Origin: Cardiocondyla obscurior
Taxonomy: Eukaryota > Arthropoda > Insecta > Hymenoptera > Formicidae
Length of the DNA stretch: 64,000 nt
Direction of reading: 5' to 3'
Assembly (NCBI RefSeq): GCF_019399895.1
Contig: NC_091867.1
Span: 372,001 to 436,000, forward strand
Position numbers and translations under genes: made by a program. The notes below the pieces were generated by a model, which searched no databases, had not been told where the DNA came from, and saw only the letters and a program-made list of their open reading frames with translations. Below, piece by piece: positions 30,751-41,550 of the stretch. Every line of letters begins with the position of its first letter. The first letter of the stretch is position 1.

Positions 30751-32057
30751 TGTCTTCCATCTTAAATTATAATTGTTAGTTTTTAAATCCTATAATTAAT
30801 ATATTTCCTTTTCCTCTTTCCTTTTTTTGTAAATTTTAAAATGTTTAAATTATATCTTTTATTAAGTCCTCTTCCTCTTTCTTTTTATATCATTATCTCA
30901 CAAAATTCGTTTAATCTGTTTTTTTATTTTAAATTTGTATTTTAATTAATATTAAAATTGTCCACTACATTACTGAAAACTCAGAAATAGTTATTTCAAC
31001 TTAACTTAAGTATCCTTTGTTGCGAAAAACCACCTCAAGTTTTATCCCAGGGAATAAGAATTAAATTTCTTTCCCTAAAAAGAACAAATACTACGCGCTA
31101 GTTTCTCCACGCAACCGACTCGAACCCATTCCTAGTGCGTTTACGCGTGGCCCCTCCAAATACGCGCCACGCAAGGATCGGCTATTACGTCGCTCTTCAA
31201 GCCCTTTCCTCCTCCTTACCTACTCTCGTGCCTTTTCCTAAGCATCCGAGAAGCGGTAAATAAACTCACTCAAAATTTCCAACCTTTGACGTAACACTTA
31301 TCAAATACTTAGAAGATTTGTAAACAATGTTATTTATAATATTCATGCAATGTATGTTTAATTCTACACTTCTCAGGCAAAAACAGACATGAGCTCAATA
31401 AAATTTATAAAAAAAATTATGGACCACCATATACTATACTCATAGCAAATCACAGCTCGAGCACATATTTCGCGTAGATGTCTATTCAGTAAATTTAATC
31501 ATGTAATCAGCAGATAAGAACTGCAATAACTGCGCAAAATGCTGAGTAAACAAATGTAACCAACAATAAAAAAGTATGGGAAAATAAAAGGGCAGGAATG
31601 TCAAAATATTTTTAAAAGAATGAAAAGAAGAAAGATGGTAGAAAGTAACAAAAATAAAAAAATGTAATAAGAGAATACAAGTACTGAAAAAAAGAAGAAA
31701 AAAAAAAGTATAAGATGTATTAATGCAAAAAAAAAAAAAAAACATGGAAACACGTATAGAAAAAATGCACAAATTAGGTAAGAAAAAGCCATGGCTGAAA
31801 GTGTCAAATAAGGTATTAAGAAAGACAGAGAAAGAGGAAAATGGATGAAAATGTTTCAAAAAATGAGGAGAAAAAAAGAAGAAGGAAGAAATAAAGTGTG
31901 ATAAAAGGGAAAAAAAGTAAGAAAAACGACGGAAGCGGAAGTTTATAAGAATGAATGGAAAGGATGGATAAATAAATAAATGAACAATGATCGAAAGAAT
32001 AGTTATCTTTCTCTCTTACACCCATCCCTCTCTTTGCCTGAAGGAGAAAAGGTGCGC

Positions 32058-32166
32058 GCTCTCTCTCTCTCTCTCTCTCCCTCTCCCTCTCCCTCTCCCT
32101 CTCCCTCTCTCTCTCCCTCTCCCTCTCCCTCTCCCTCTCCCTCTCCCTCTCCCTCTCCCTCTCCCT

Positions 32167-32245
<79 letters not shown>
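32058..32245. repeat. compound (CT)n-(CCCTCT)n-(CT)n microsatellite
   Basis: About 188 bp of pure pyrimidine on this strand: CT dinucleotides, then a block of CCCTCT hexamers (about 32080-32180), then CT again. The hexamer core sits between dinucleotide arms. Such mirror-symmetric polypurine/polypyrimidine tracts can form triplex DNA. Confidence 0.95.
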
Positions 32246-32249
<4 letters not shown>

Positions 32250-33669
32250 ATGTAGGGAGCAAGAAATAAGTAACACAAAGAAATTTATAATACATTTTAA
32301 CACTTGCAATTTATTGCTACAAACTAATTACAGTGTTGTTCAACTCGCCGAGTGCAGACGAGAAACCGATTTATTTTACACACAAAGGCACGCGTATACA
32401 AAACACAAACTATAAACTTGCGGTAACATGCGGATTTTAAATATAAAGAAATTGCCAAGATTGTTGAGTAATGTGTATTTAATTTGGCGAATGTTGGATT
32501 GCGACTGACTTAAAGCATACACAGCTGTTGCTATGCTAACTTTTACTCTTCGTTAATAAAAGGGCTATGGTTACGGAAAGGTCCTAGCTTCTAGAACATT
32601 CGAGTGTCAATTTGCAGTTTAACCAGTTCGATGACATAACACATGAGCATGTGGGATGGAAAATAGGCAGTCTAGCCATAGTTGTAAGTACTAAAATTAT
32701 TAAGTTCTTGCTAGAGTGGAAAAATCAAGCTAATCATACATAAAAAGAAGGGTAGCATTTTTTTAAACGTAAATATTTGAATGTAATTTTTTTAAACAGA
32801 GAAAGACAGGAACATGCATACATACATAAGAACAAATATAAGGTAAAAAACAAGAAAGTTAACGAGCACATTTACCAAGGTTATTGTAATTTTAACAAAA
32901 AATAATTTACTATATAATTATTAAGATAAAGAAGATAATAAAACACATGTACTCACTTTTTTTTCATTAATTTGTATGTTAACCGATAAACATTAAATAT
33001 TTTAAACATATAAACATTATTTACCTGTATGTGATGGCTGTTAATTAAATATCTAAAAAATAAGATGGTAACTAAGTGAAGAAGTTCGCTTGTTATAAGA
33101 GTCGAATATATCAAGATTGCGGAATTGTTAAGATTATTTATAATGACATCTGCAGACAATATTAAATATAAAGGTAATAATGATAATAATAATAATGATA
33201 ATAATAAAAGTTACTATATTATTAATTTATTGTAATAAGTATAAAGAATAATGTGTTTAATTAAAACCTATTGTGTTAAATATTAACATAACATATAAAA
33301 CTAATTATAATTTAGCTAATAATTTGTATTTAATAATTTATAAAATCAAATAAAAAATGTGTATGTAAAGTTATATATTAATAATATTACAAAATATTCT
33401 ACTATGTGTAATATACTAACTTCGATATACATAAAAAACAAAGCAATTTAAAAAAATTTACAATTTATTCCTTGATTCCGTTATCCTCCACAAATACTAC
33501 TCGTAACGTCATTAAATACGAAAAAGCTGTAGCAACATACTAAAATAAATAAAATAATATGATTAGAAATATTATTGGTAAATATAATGTTTTTAAAAAA
33601 TATTTTGTTCTTTGTTATTAAAAATGCTTGTTATTTAAAATAATATATAGGGTATTTTAAACCAAATGA

Positions 33670-33810
33670 CCAATAGAAGCGATCTACACGTTAAAAGTAT
33701 AGCACGATCCCTAGATTAGGTAATCGATTAGTAACAAGACATGTGCAACATGAGATAAGGCAAGGCAAAGAGTTGCGTTATATTTCTAGCGCGTTAATCG
33801 CTTCTATTGG
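33670..33810. repeat. 141-bp inverted repeat (MITE-like)
   Basis: CCAATAGAAGCGAT at 33670-33683 and its exact reverse complement at 33797-33810 bound this segment. It lies 142 bp upstream of the BEL element. The short arms suggest a non-autonomous DNA element. Confidence 0.5.
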
Positions 33811-33952
33811 CGCGCTATCATTCATTCTGTTATACTTAAAAAAATTTATTAGATGCACAACTTTGCTTTCGTCGCTTTTTCGAAATTTAAAGCTTTATTG
33901 TTAAAGTGGAGTCATACATTTACGATTTAAAGTATTGTCTACCATTACTACT

Positions 33953-34800
33953 TGTTTACGCGTCTAAAACTTTAGTTATAAGTCGACTAGAATCGTATCG
34001 TCGTTAACGGTACGTCCGTCGTCTTCGCTCTATTTCCTTATTTTCGTCAGTCGCCGCATACCGTTCGTTGTTTACTTCTACAGGTGAGATCCGTTAACGT
34101 TGGATTAATCCGGTTTTCACCGGTTATTTCGCCACCTGTTTTGTTTTCATCCTCACTGTTCCGATGATCGAGGGCTTATTTCGGCCGAAACGCGACCTGT
34201 TTTCGCGCGAACCGCTCACTTGTAATTCCGCTTTTCTCACGCTCTCATCGTCGGAATACAGTCTCGCTCGGCTGCGATTATTTCGATCCTTCGCGATCAA
34301 TAGATCCTCTGCGATCAGTAGATCTCTCGCGATCACCAATTTTAACGAGGCTCGGTTTCTTGTCATCGACTAGTGCACCGACAACAGTGCAGAGCAGGGT
34401 TCGCGATCGCGTCATTATCCGGCACGCGTGCAAGATCTCCGACGCTCGCGTGCAAGATATCCGCCGATCGGGCGGGTAACATTCCGCTCAAGAAGATCTC
34501 CGCCGGGAACGCCGGGCTCACGAAGATTTCCGTCCGTCACCAACCTTGCTCTCGCGCTCCACGATCTTGACTTTATATTTTATTTGTATTTCTGTCTCTC
34601 CTTTTTTTTGGGATTTTTTTTTTGTAAATATATTGGTTTTCTAATTGTCGCTGTGGCTTACCACTATTATTACCACGTCTATCTCTCTTGTGATTGTCGC
34701 CGTTTCGCGAAGCACCGCGTCGAGCTCAGTGCTGAGCTGTCTTCACCCGCAGACAAACAAACCAGTGCGCTCTTTTTAAATTAAATTTTAATCGCGCACA
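33953..34800 (+). repeat. 5' LTR of the BEL/Pao element
   Basis: It begins TGTTTACGCG and ends TTTAATCGCGCACA. It is a direct repeat of 40698-41545 at an offset of exactly 6,745 bp. A TATA-like TTTATATTTTATT lies near 34571. No long ORF of interest is present. Confidence 0.95.
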
Positions 34801-34809
34801 TAAAACTAG

Positions 34810-34830
34810 TGGTCCTTCGAGCCGGATTCG
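34810..34830 (+). promoter_or_regulatory. primer-binding site, complementary to the tRNA-Tyr 3' end
   Basis: TGGTCCTTCGAGCCGGATTC begins nine bases after the LTR. Its complement matches the CCA-tailed 3' end of eukaryotic tRNA-Tyr (...CCGGCTCGAAGGACCA) as I remember it, continuing into the T-arm. This identifies the likely primer for minus-strand DNA synthesis. Confidence 0.75.
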
Positions 34831-34883
34831 ACGCGTGTGCGGGTTTCCCCTTTTGTTTCTCGTGAGCACTCAAGTCAGTCATC

Positions 34884-37800
34884 ATGTCCGATACCGCAAA
34901 ACAGCTGCTGCTCGCGCAAGGGCAATTGCAGCGGTCCATCGTTCGATCTGTGGACAATCTCAAAAAGCTGGGTCGCGCCAATGTCACGCCAGCCATTCTT
35001 CGCTCTCGCATCAGCACCATCAAAGAGAATTGGGCGCTATTCTTTCGTGGGCATTCTGAGCTGCTGAGGTCAGTGAGCGAGGAAGTTCAGCAGAGCACTC
35101 CTTATTTCAAAGACGGTCATTACGACGTGGTGGAGGACGTTTATCAGTCTGCGCTGGATTATATGAACAAATCTCTGGAGACGCTCGAGCCGCCGGCCGT
35201 GAGTTTGAATCAAACAAGCAGTGACGCCGGGTTCTCGCGGTCAAATTTCTCGTTATCACATTTGCCTCCGATTTCTCTGCCGCCATTCGATGGCACTTTA
35301 AATGCGTGGGAGCACTTTCGGGATCGTTTTAATGCGCTCATAATCCAAAATCGCGATCTGAAAGACTTTGCGCGGATGCATTACCTCGTCTCATGTCTCA
35401 CGGGCAGTGCGTTAGAATGTGTTCGCGATCTGGCCGTCACCGCCGATAATTTCGAAAACGCCTGGCAATCTTTAAATCTGCGCTTCGAGAATAAACGACG
35501 GCTTGTTCGCTCACATTTGTCCACGTTGCTTAATCTTCCCACTGTTTCGAAAGAATCTGCCGGAGAGTTACAAGCGTTAATCGATAAAGTCAATTCCACA
35601 ATCACGTCGCTCAAAAAATTAGATCGTCGGCCTAAAGATTTGTGGAACGATATTCTCGTGTACATCGTTTCTCAACGCCTCGATGCGCCGTCGCGAAAAT
35701 CGTGGAGTATGCGGATAAGTGATTCCGATGATCTCCCTTCGTTTTCGGAATTGCTTGAGTTCTTACAGCATCGTCGTCGGGCGCTGGACGATTTAAGTGT
35801 TCCGCCAGCTCGTGTCTCAGCGGCAAAGACGTTGCCGCATCGGATAAGTGCGTCCACGGCGTCTTCGACGTCCGCGTCCGGCTCCGGCCACCCCGCCACG
35901 TCCGTTGCACCTCCTGCAAGTTCTCTCCATGCGTCATCAAACGCCGGACCCAGCTCCCGCTGCCCAATCTGTCAGGCCAAGCATTATTTCAACGCATGTC
36001 CGTCGTTTGTAAAGGGGAGCCTGAGCCAACGCCGCAATTTCGTGCAATCTCATAAACGGTGTTTCAATTGTCTCGGCGGCAATCATTCCAGTCGCGATTG
36101 TCCTAGCAAATATACGTGCCGCCATTGTCACCAAAAATATCATACGCTGCTTCACGATAGTGCGTCCGCGGGCTCAGGTTCTTCTTCTTCTTCGCAGGTC
36201 TCGGCCGTGAGCGACGCGGCGAAATCCGATGATTCTCACGCGGAGGTCACGTCGCTGGTTGCGTCCCGCTCTCCGCCCCGTGGAGCAACTCCCGTCTTGC
36301 TTGCGACCGCGTGGATATCCGTGATCGGTCCCTCTGGGCGCGAATTGCGCGTTCGTGCGCTGATCGATCAGGGATCGGAAATGACGTTCGTTTCGGAATC
36401 AATTACTAATGTATTGCACTTGAAACGCGTTCGTTGTCCAGTAACTGTCTCCGCTGTTGGTGGCCAGTCCGCCGGCACCTATCAGTTCGCGAGCAGTTTA
36501 TCAATCTCTCCCGTCGGACTTCAATCAGTATCAATTCAAGTTCTCGCGTTAATATTGCCGAAATTGACGTCATATTCTCCCCGTTGCGCTACGGATCTGT
36601 CCTCCTTGTCGCACCTGCACGGCCTTAAATTTGCCGACGATAATCCGACCGGCGGAGAACCGATAAATGTAATACTCGGCGCCGATGTATATAACGAGAT
36701 CATTTTGAGTGGATTAAAAAGGGGGGCGCCAGGACAACTCATTGCGCAAAACTCCATCTTCGGCTGGATCCTGTCGGGTCCCATCGAATCTCGCGATAGC
36801 AACGCGCGCTGCGCGTCACATTACGTCCGTATCGCCGCTCATCACGCATTCGCTCAAGATAACGACGCGATTGATCTTGCCGACGCGCTCGAACGCTTCT
36901 GGAGATGTGAAGAGCCCCCGGAGCGACACGCAACGTCTGTCGAAGACGAGCACTGCGAATCACATTTTCTCAACACATATTCGCGTAATTCAGACGGTCG
37001 TTTCGTCGTTCGTCTTCCGTTTAAGAAGCCTCCGCCGCTCGACATCGGTACTTCGCGAGCCAGGGCGCTACATTGTATTAATTCGCTCTTGCGTCGTTTT
37101 CGCTCAACTCCGGAGCAATCGGCCGCATATCGCGCGTTCATGAGCGAGTATACAGCGCTTGGTCATATGCGTCTTGCTCCATCGGTTGATCCGCGGGCCG
37201 TGTTCATTCCACATCACCCCGTGTTTCGCCCCGACAGTGCCACGTCGCGAATTCGCGTCGTGTTCAACGCCTCGAGTCGCACGTCAAACGGATCCAGCCT
37301 CAACGATCATCTGTATGCCGGGCCGAAATTACAAAGTGACCTGCCGACGGTCATTCTTCGATGGCGAATTTTCCGATTTGTATGCACCGCGGACATCGCA
37401 AAAATGTATCGCCAAATCTTGGTCAATGAAAATGATGTCGATTTTCAACGTATTTTGTGGCAACCGGATCCGTCCGACGAAATCCGCGAGTTTCAATTAT
37501 TGACAGTCACATACGGAACGGCATGCGCTCCGTTTTTGGCATTGCGAGTCCTCAAGCAGCTATCTCAAGAAGATGGCCGTGATTCTCCGCTCGCGCAGCA
37601 TATTTTGAATCACCACATTTATGTTGATGACGTGCTGTTCGGCGCGGACGACACCGAACAGCTCGTTGAAAAGCGAAATCAACTCGTAACGCTATTACGT
37701 CGCGGCTGTTTCACTCTGCGCAAATGGGCCAGCAATTCGCCTCTCCTCTTATCCGACATCGATCCCGAAGATCACGGTCTCGCCTGCAGTCCAATTCCCG

Positions 37801-40223
37801 TCGCGGACGAACATTTAAAAGTCCTCGGGATTCACTGGATGCCGTTTGCCGACGAGTTTCGGTTTCGAGTCACGGTCTCCGACACGCTGCCAATGACAAA
37901 GCGCTCGATTTTATCCGTAATCGCGAAATTGTACGACCCGATCGGCTGGGTGACGCCTACCATTATTTGCGCAAAAATTATTATTCAGCACTTGTGGAAA
38001 TTAAAAATCTCCTGGGACGATCCGGTCCCCCCGTTGATAATGTCGCGGTGGGAAAAGGTATACTCAAGTTTTTCCTGCTTAAACTCTCTTCAAATTCCGC
38101 GGTGGATCGGGTTTAGCGCGGCGTCTAGCTTCATCGAATTGCACGGATTTGCGGATGCGTCTAGCGAGGCCTATGCCGCCGTCGTTTACTCCCGCGTAAT
38201 TTCGACTTCCGGGGAAATCACAGTCTCGTTGCTCATGGGAAAATCTAAAGTGGCCCCGCTTAAATTATTGAGCATTCCGCGTCTGGAGCTTTGTGCCGCG
38301 GTCTTGCTCGCTAAGTTGCTTGAGTTCGTTACGTCGCTTTTTACCGATTACACCGTTAAGAGCACTTGCTGGACGGACTCATCCATCGTTCTTGCGTGGT
38401 TGCGACATCCTCCATCGCACTGGAAAACTTTTGTCGCGAATCGCGTCGCGGATATCCAGGAGCGTATTCCGGGGGTCAATTGGCGCCACGTTGTCACGGG
38501 GGATAATCCTGCCGATTGCGCGTCGCGTGGCCTCACGGGAACCGCGTTGTTAACGCATTCGCTGTGGTGGCACGGGCCTCCCTGGCTGAGTCGTCCCTCC
38601 GCGCAGTGGCCAAACTCTCTCGTGACCATCGCTGACGCGTCGTTGGAGGCGAAGGATCTCACCGTGCACGTGACGTCCGCCGAGCCTTTCGATCTGTCCG
38701 ATCGATTCTCATCGTGGCCAAAACTAATTCGCGTTACCGCGTACTTGTTTCGCTTCATTGCTCTGTGCCGACGACGGCCCGATGATCGACAACGCGAATC
38801 AGTTCCTGGCGCATTGACCGCATCCGAGTGTGCACCGGTAAAATTGTTTTGGCTGAAATTCATCCAAGCAGCTACTTTAGCTCGTGAAGTTCAGGCACTT
38901 ACGGCTGGCCGACCGGTTTCGTCAAAGAGTCCGTTGAGCCCGCTTAATGTATTTCTCGATCGCGACGGCCTCATTCGTGTTGGAGGTCGGATACGGCGTG
39001 CCCCGCTCACATTTACTCTCCGGCATCCGATTGTTTTATCGGCTCACCCGCTCGTGACTCTGTTAATATCGCATGCGCATCTCCGCTCCATGCACGGCGG
39101 TTTGCAGCTCACGTTGAATACGCTTCGACGCGAGTATTGGATCCTTCGCGCTCGCTCCTTAACCAAAGTCGTAATTCACAAATGCGTAATTTGTGTTCGC
39201 GAACGCGCCGCGGCTCCGTCTCAGCTAATGGGCGATTTACCGGCCTACCGCGTATCGGCCCCTGCTCGTTGTTTTACGCATTGTGGACTCGACTACGCCG
39301 GCCCATTTCTCGTTCGCTCGTCGGGAGGTCGCGGCATTAAGGCTACGAAATGCTACATTTCCGTCTTTGTTTGCATGGCGACTCGAGCAATTCATTTAGA
39401 GCTCGTTCCGGATTACTCCACTCTCGCGTTCCTTAATGCGTTCTCTCGTTTCTGCTCTCGTCGCGGCTGTCCAACGCACGTCTATTCAGACAACGGAACA
39501 ACGTTTGTCGGTGCCGAGCGCGAATTAATGAATGCATATCGAGCCAGCATTCGGAATCCGTTACTTCACAACCGGTCTGCCAGCGACAATATTTCCTGGC
39601 ATTTTATTCCGCCCGCGGCTCCCCACTTCGGCGGAATGTGGGAAGCCGGTGTTAAAAGTGTAAAGTTCCATCTCCGTCGAGTCATCGGGGCACATACTCT
39701 CACCTTCGAAGAGTTTTCAACCTTACTCTGCCGAATCGAGGCCTGCCTCAACTCTCGACCGATTGCCCCGTTGACAGATTCGTGCGATTCATACGACGTT
39801 CTAACGCCAGGACATTTTTTAATCGGGTCCGCCCTTACAGCTCCTCCGGAGGAGTCCACCCTCGACTGTTCGGAGAATCGCTTAAATCGGTGGCAGTTAA
39901 TCCGACATATGACGGAACGGTTGTGGGCACTGTGGTACGTGGATTACGTTAATACCCTTCAACAGCGAGTTAAGTGGCGACGGTCTCAGCCCACTCTGAA
40001 AATCGGACAATTAGTTGTTTTGAAGAATTCCTCTCTCCCCCCGTGCAAATGGGAGCTCGGCCGGATCACAGAATGTTTTCCCGGGGCTGATGGATTAATT
40101 CGCGTCGTCACAGTGAAGACCGCTTCCTCCGAATTAAAGCGGCCACTCTCAAAAATCTGCGTTTTGCCGATTGACGTTGATTCGCCAGCGCCGGCTCCCA
40201 TCAATCCTTGCTCAATTCCGTAA
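34884..40223 (+). CDS. BEL/Pao gag-pol polyprotein (1,779 aa)
   Basis: A single uninterrupted ORF that makes the structural and replication proteins of the retrotransposon. Domains (approximate residues): gag-like DUF1759 region (130-280, LPPFDGTLNAWEHFRDRF); Cys-rich knuckles (359-425: CPICQAKHYFNAC, CFNCLGGNHSSRDC, CRHCHQKYH); aspartic protease with LIDQGSEMTF (about 491); reverse transcriptase of Pao type with YVDD at 913-916; RNase H with GFADASSEAYAA (about 1088) and WTDSSIVLAW; integrase zinc-binding segment (about 1398-1440, KCVIC); integrase core with D1470, D1536 and E1587; DUF5641-like C-terminus (KWELGRITECFPG). All key residues are present. The start ATG sits 84 nt after the LTR in a reasonable context. 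Confidence 0.95.
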   Translation: MSDTAKQLLLAQGQLQRSIVRSVDNLKKLGRANVTPAILRSRISTIKENWALFFRGHSELLRSVSEEVQQSTPYFKDGHYDVVEDVYQSALDYMNKSLETLEPPAVSLNQTSSDAGFSRSNFSLSHLPPISLPPFDGTLNAWEHFRDRFNALIIQNRDLKDFARMHYLVSCLTGSALECVRDLAVTADNFENAWQSLNLRFENKRRLVRSHLSTLLNLPTVSKESAGELQALIDKVNSTITSLKKLDRRPKDLWNDILVYIVSQRLDAPSRKSWSMRISDSDDLPSFSELLEFLQHRRRALDDLSVPPARVSAAKTLPHRISASTASSTSASGSGHPATSVAPPASSLHASSNAGPSSRCPICQAKHYFNACPSFVKGSLSQRRNFVQSHKRCFNCLGGNHSSRDCPSKYTCRHCHQKYHTLLHDSASAGSGSSSSSQVSAVSDAAKSDDSHAEVTSLVASRSPPRGATPVLLATAWISVIGPSGRELRVRALIDQGSEMTFVSESITNVLHLKRVRCPVTVSAVGGQSAGTYQFASSLSISPVGLQSVSIQVLALILPKLTSYSPRCATDLSSLSHLHGLKFADDNPTGGEPINVILGADVYNEIILSGLKRGAPGQLIAQNSIFGWILSGPIESRDSNARCASHYVRIAAHHAFAQDNDAIDLADALERFWRCEEPPERHATSVEDEHCESHFLNTYSRNSDGRFVVRLPFKKPPPLDIGTSRARALHCINSLLRRFRSTPEQSAAYRAFMSEYTALGHMRLAPSVDPRAVFIPHHPVFRPDSATSRIRVVFNASSRTSNGSSLNDHLYAGPKLQSDLPTVILRWRIFRFVCTADIAKMYRQILVNENDVDFQRILWQPDPSDEIREFQLLTVTYGTACAPFLALRVLKQLSQEDGRDSPLAQHILNHHIYVDDVLFGADDTEQLVEKRNQLVTLLRRGCFTLRKWASNSPLLLSDIDPEDHGLACSPIPVADEHLKVLGIHWMPFADEFRFRVTVSDTLPMTKRSILSVIAKLYDPIGWVTPTIICAKIIIQHLWKLKISWDDPVPPLIMSRWEKVYSSFSCLNSLQIPRWIGFSAASSFIELHGFADASSEAYAAVVYSRVISTSGEITVSLLMGKSKVAPLKLLSIPRLELCAAVLLAKLLEFVTSLFTDYTVKSTCWTDSSIVLAWLRHPPSHWKTFVANRVADIQERIPGVNWRHVVTGDNPADCASRGLTGTALLTHSLWWHGPPWLSRPSAQWPNSLVTIADASLEAKDLTVHVTSAEPFDLSDRFSSWPKLIRVTAYLFRFIALCRRRPDDRQRESVPGALTASECAPVKLFWLKFIQAATLAREVQALTAGRPVSSKSPLSPLNVFLDRDGLIRVGGRIRRAPLTFTLRHPIVLSAHPLVTLLISHAHLRSMHGGLQLTLNTLRREYWILRARSLTKVVIHKCVICVRERAAAPSQLMGDLPAYRVSAPARCFTHCGLDYAGPFLVRSSGGRGIKATKCYISVFVCMATRAIHLELVPDYSTLAFLNAFSRFCSRRGCPTHVYSDNGTTFVGAERELMNAYRASIRNPLLHNRSASDNISWHFIPPAAPHFGGMWEAGVKSVKFHLRRVIGAHTLTFEEFSTLLCRIEACLNSRPIAPLTDSCDSYDVLTPGHFLIGSALTAPPEESTLDCSENRLNRWQLIRHMTERLWALWYVDYVNTLQQRVKWRRSQPTLKIGQLVVLKNSSLPPCKWELGRITECFPGADGLIRVVTVKTASSELKRPLSKICVLPIDVDSPAPAPINPCSIP

Positions 40224-40681
40224 TCTCGCGCTCACATTGTACTGGTTCGTTGCGTCGCGATCATGTTCGATTCGTGTGAATGTCTCCTGCGCTGCGTCTC
40301 CGCGTATACCTTTATTAAAGTTTTTTTTTCTCTCCTTTGTGCACCAGTCAGCGGGCTAGAAAGACCTTGCGATTCATTATTTTTGTACTTGCGAATCATT
40401 TTTTTGTACTTGCGATTCTTATTTTTTTTTTGTACTTGCGATTCTTCTTTATTTTTCTACTTGCGATTTCTTATTTTGTATGTGCGAGTTCGTTACGTTG
40501 TATCGGCGATTTTCTCTCTTGTTGTATATGCGATTCTCTTTAAATTCTCCTTTTCGTTGTGAGCGACGAAATTCGTCGTCGTTGCATTGGCGGGCGGCTT
40601 GATAAACTTGCGTTTGCATGATTCAATTTCCGTAACCCGCCCAACTGCCTCTCCGTTCTTTGTAATTTTGAAATTCATAAT

Positions 40682-40697
40682 TTCAAGGCGGGCGGTA
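40682..40697 (+). promoter_or_regulatory. polypurine tract upstream of the 3' LTR
   Basis: The purine-rich stretch AAGGCGGGCGG lies directly before the 3' LTR start at 40698, the position used to prime plus-strand synthesis in LTR elements. It is short and interrupted by C residues. Confidence 0.55.
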
Positions 40698-41545
40698 TGT
40701 TTACGCGTCTAAAACTTTAGTTATAAGTCGACTAGAATCGTATCGTCGTTAACGGTACGTCCGTCGTCTTCGCTCTATTTCCTTATTTTCGTCAGTCGCC
40801 GCATACCGTTCGTTGTTTACTTCTACAGGTGAGATCCGTTAACGTTGGATTAATCCGGTTTTCACCGGTTATTTCGCCACCTGTTTTGTTTTCATCCTCA
40901 CTGTTCCGATGATCGAGGGCTTATTTCGGCCGAAACGCGACCTGTTTTCGCGCGAACCGCTCACTTGTAATTCCGCTTTTCTCACGCTCTCATCGTCGGA
41001 ATACAGTCTCGCTCGGCTGCGATTATTTCGATCCTTCGCGATCAATAGATCCTCTGCGATCAGTAGATCTCTCGCGATCACCAATTTTAACGAGGCTCGG
41101 TTTCTTGTCATCGACTAGTGCACCGACAACAGTGCAGAGCAGGGTTCGCGATCGCGTCATTATCCGGCACGCGTGCAAGATCTCCGACGCTCGCGTGCAA
41201 GATATCCGCCGATCGGGCGGGTAACATTCCGCTCAAGAAGATCTCCGCCGGGAACGCCGGGCTCACGAAGATTTCCGTCCGTCACCAACCTTGCTCTCGC
41301 GCTCCACGATCTTGACTTTATATTTTATTTGTATTTCTGTCTCTCCTTTTTTTTGGGATTTTTTTTTTGTAAATATATTGGTTTTCTAATTGTCGCTGTG
41401 GCTTACCACTATTATTACCACGTCTATCTCTCTTGTGATTGTCGCCGTTTCGCGAAGCACCGCGTCGAGCTCAGTGCTGAGCTGTCTTCACCCGCAGACA
41501 AACAAACCAGTGCGCTTTTTTTAAATTAAATTTTAATCGCGCACA
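40698..41545 (+). repeat. 3' LTR of the BEL/Pao element
   Basis: Direct repeat of the 5' LTR, the same 848 bp, with a single difference noticed (T at 41517 where the 5' LTR has C at 34772). It is followed by the target duplication CTACT at 41546-41550. Between 40224 and 40697 lies a short non-coding T-rich tail with repeats of TGTACTTGCGATTCTT (about 40385-40470). Confidence 0.95.
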
Positions 41546-41550
41546 CTACT

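Larger units (their letters stand above)
28667..31296 (+). mobile_element. 2.63-kb TG...CA-bounded unit 'L1' (large solo-LTR-like element with ORFs)
   Basis: The unit begins TGTTACGTCC and ends TTTGACGTAACA, giving inverted termini TGTTACGTC/GACGTAACA, and is flanked by the 5-bp duplication CTTAT (28662-28666 and 31297-31301). It therefore inserted as one unit of LTR-retrotransposon type. Inside are a TATA box and initiator (29369-29409), an AATAAA near 29479, a short ORF (29623-29760), conserved splice-like sites and a long Met-less ORF (to 30750). A homologous copy lies at 46683-50869. The simplest reading is a very long solo LTR carrying accessory ORFs; a non-autonomous element is the alternative. 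Confidence 0.65.
31297..33952. other. AT-rich intergenic DNA
   Basis: Apart from the CT-rich microsatellite (32058-32245) and an inverted repeat (33670-33810) I see no gene. The open frames in 31.5-31.9 kb are low-complexity Phe/Leu-rich translations of A-rich DNA and were not called. Confidence 0.6.
33953..41545 (+). mobile_element. full-length BEL/Pao LTR retrotransposon, apparently intact and young
   Basis: Two 848-bp direct LTRs (33953-34800 and 40698-41545) with TGT...ACA ends flank one long gag-pol ORF (34884-40223). The element is bounded by the 5-bp target duplication CTACT (33948-33952 and 41546-41550). A primer-binding site directly follows the 5' LTR and a purine-rich tract precedes the 3' LTR. 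The LTRs look identical except for one C/T difference (34772 versus 41517), and the ORF has no stop, so insertion was recent and the element may still be mobile. The domain order places it in BEL/Pao. Confidence 0.95.

Noticed and set aside
31090..31150. tRNA-like B-box (GGGTTCGAGTCGG on the minus strand) near the end of L1, also present in L2
   Set aside because: No A-box at a suitable distance and no cloverleaf could be drawn; kept only as part of the conserved LTR-like sequence.
31482..32295. Minus-strand frames rich in Phe/Leu and in Arg-Glu repeats
   Set aside because: Translations of A/T-rich DNA and of the CT microsatellite; not genes.
34164..34784. Open frames inside the 5' BEL LTR (and the same in the 3' LTR at 40909-41529)
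   Set aside because: They are duplicated only because the LTRs are duplicated, have no domain, and lie in a promoter region.
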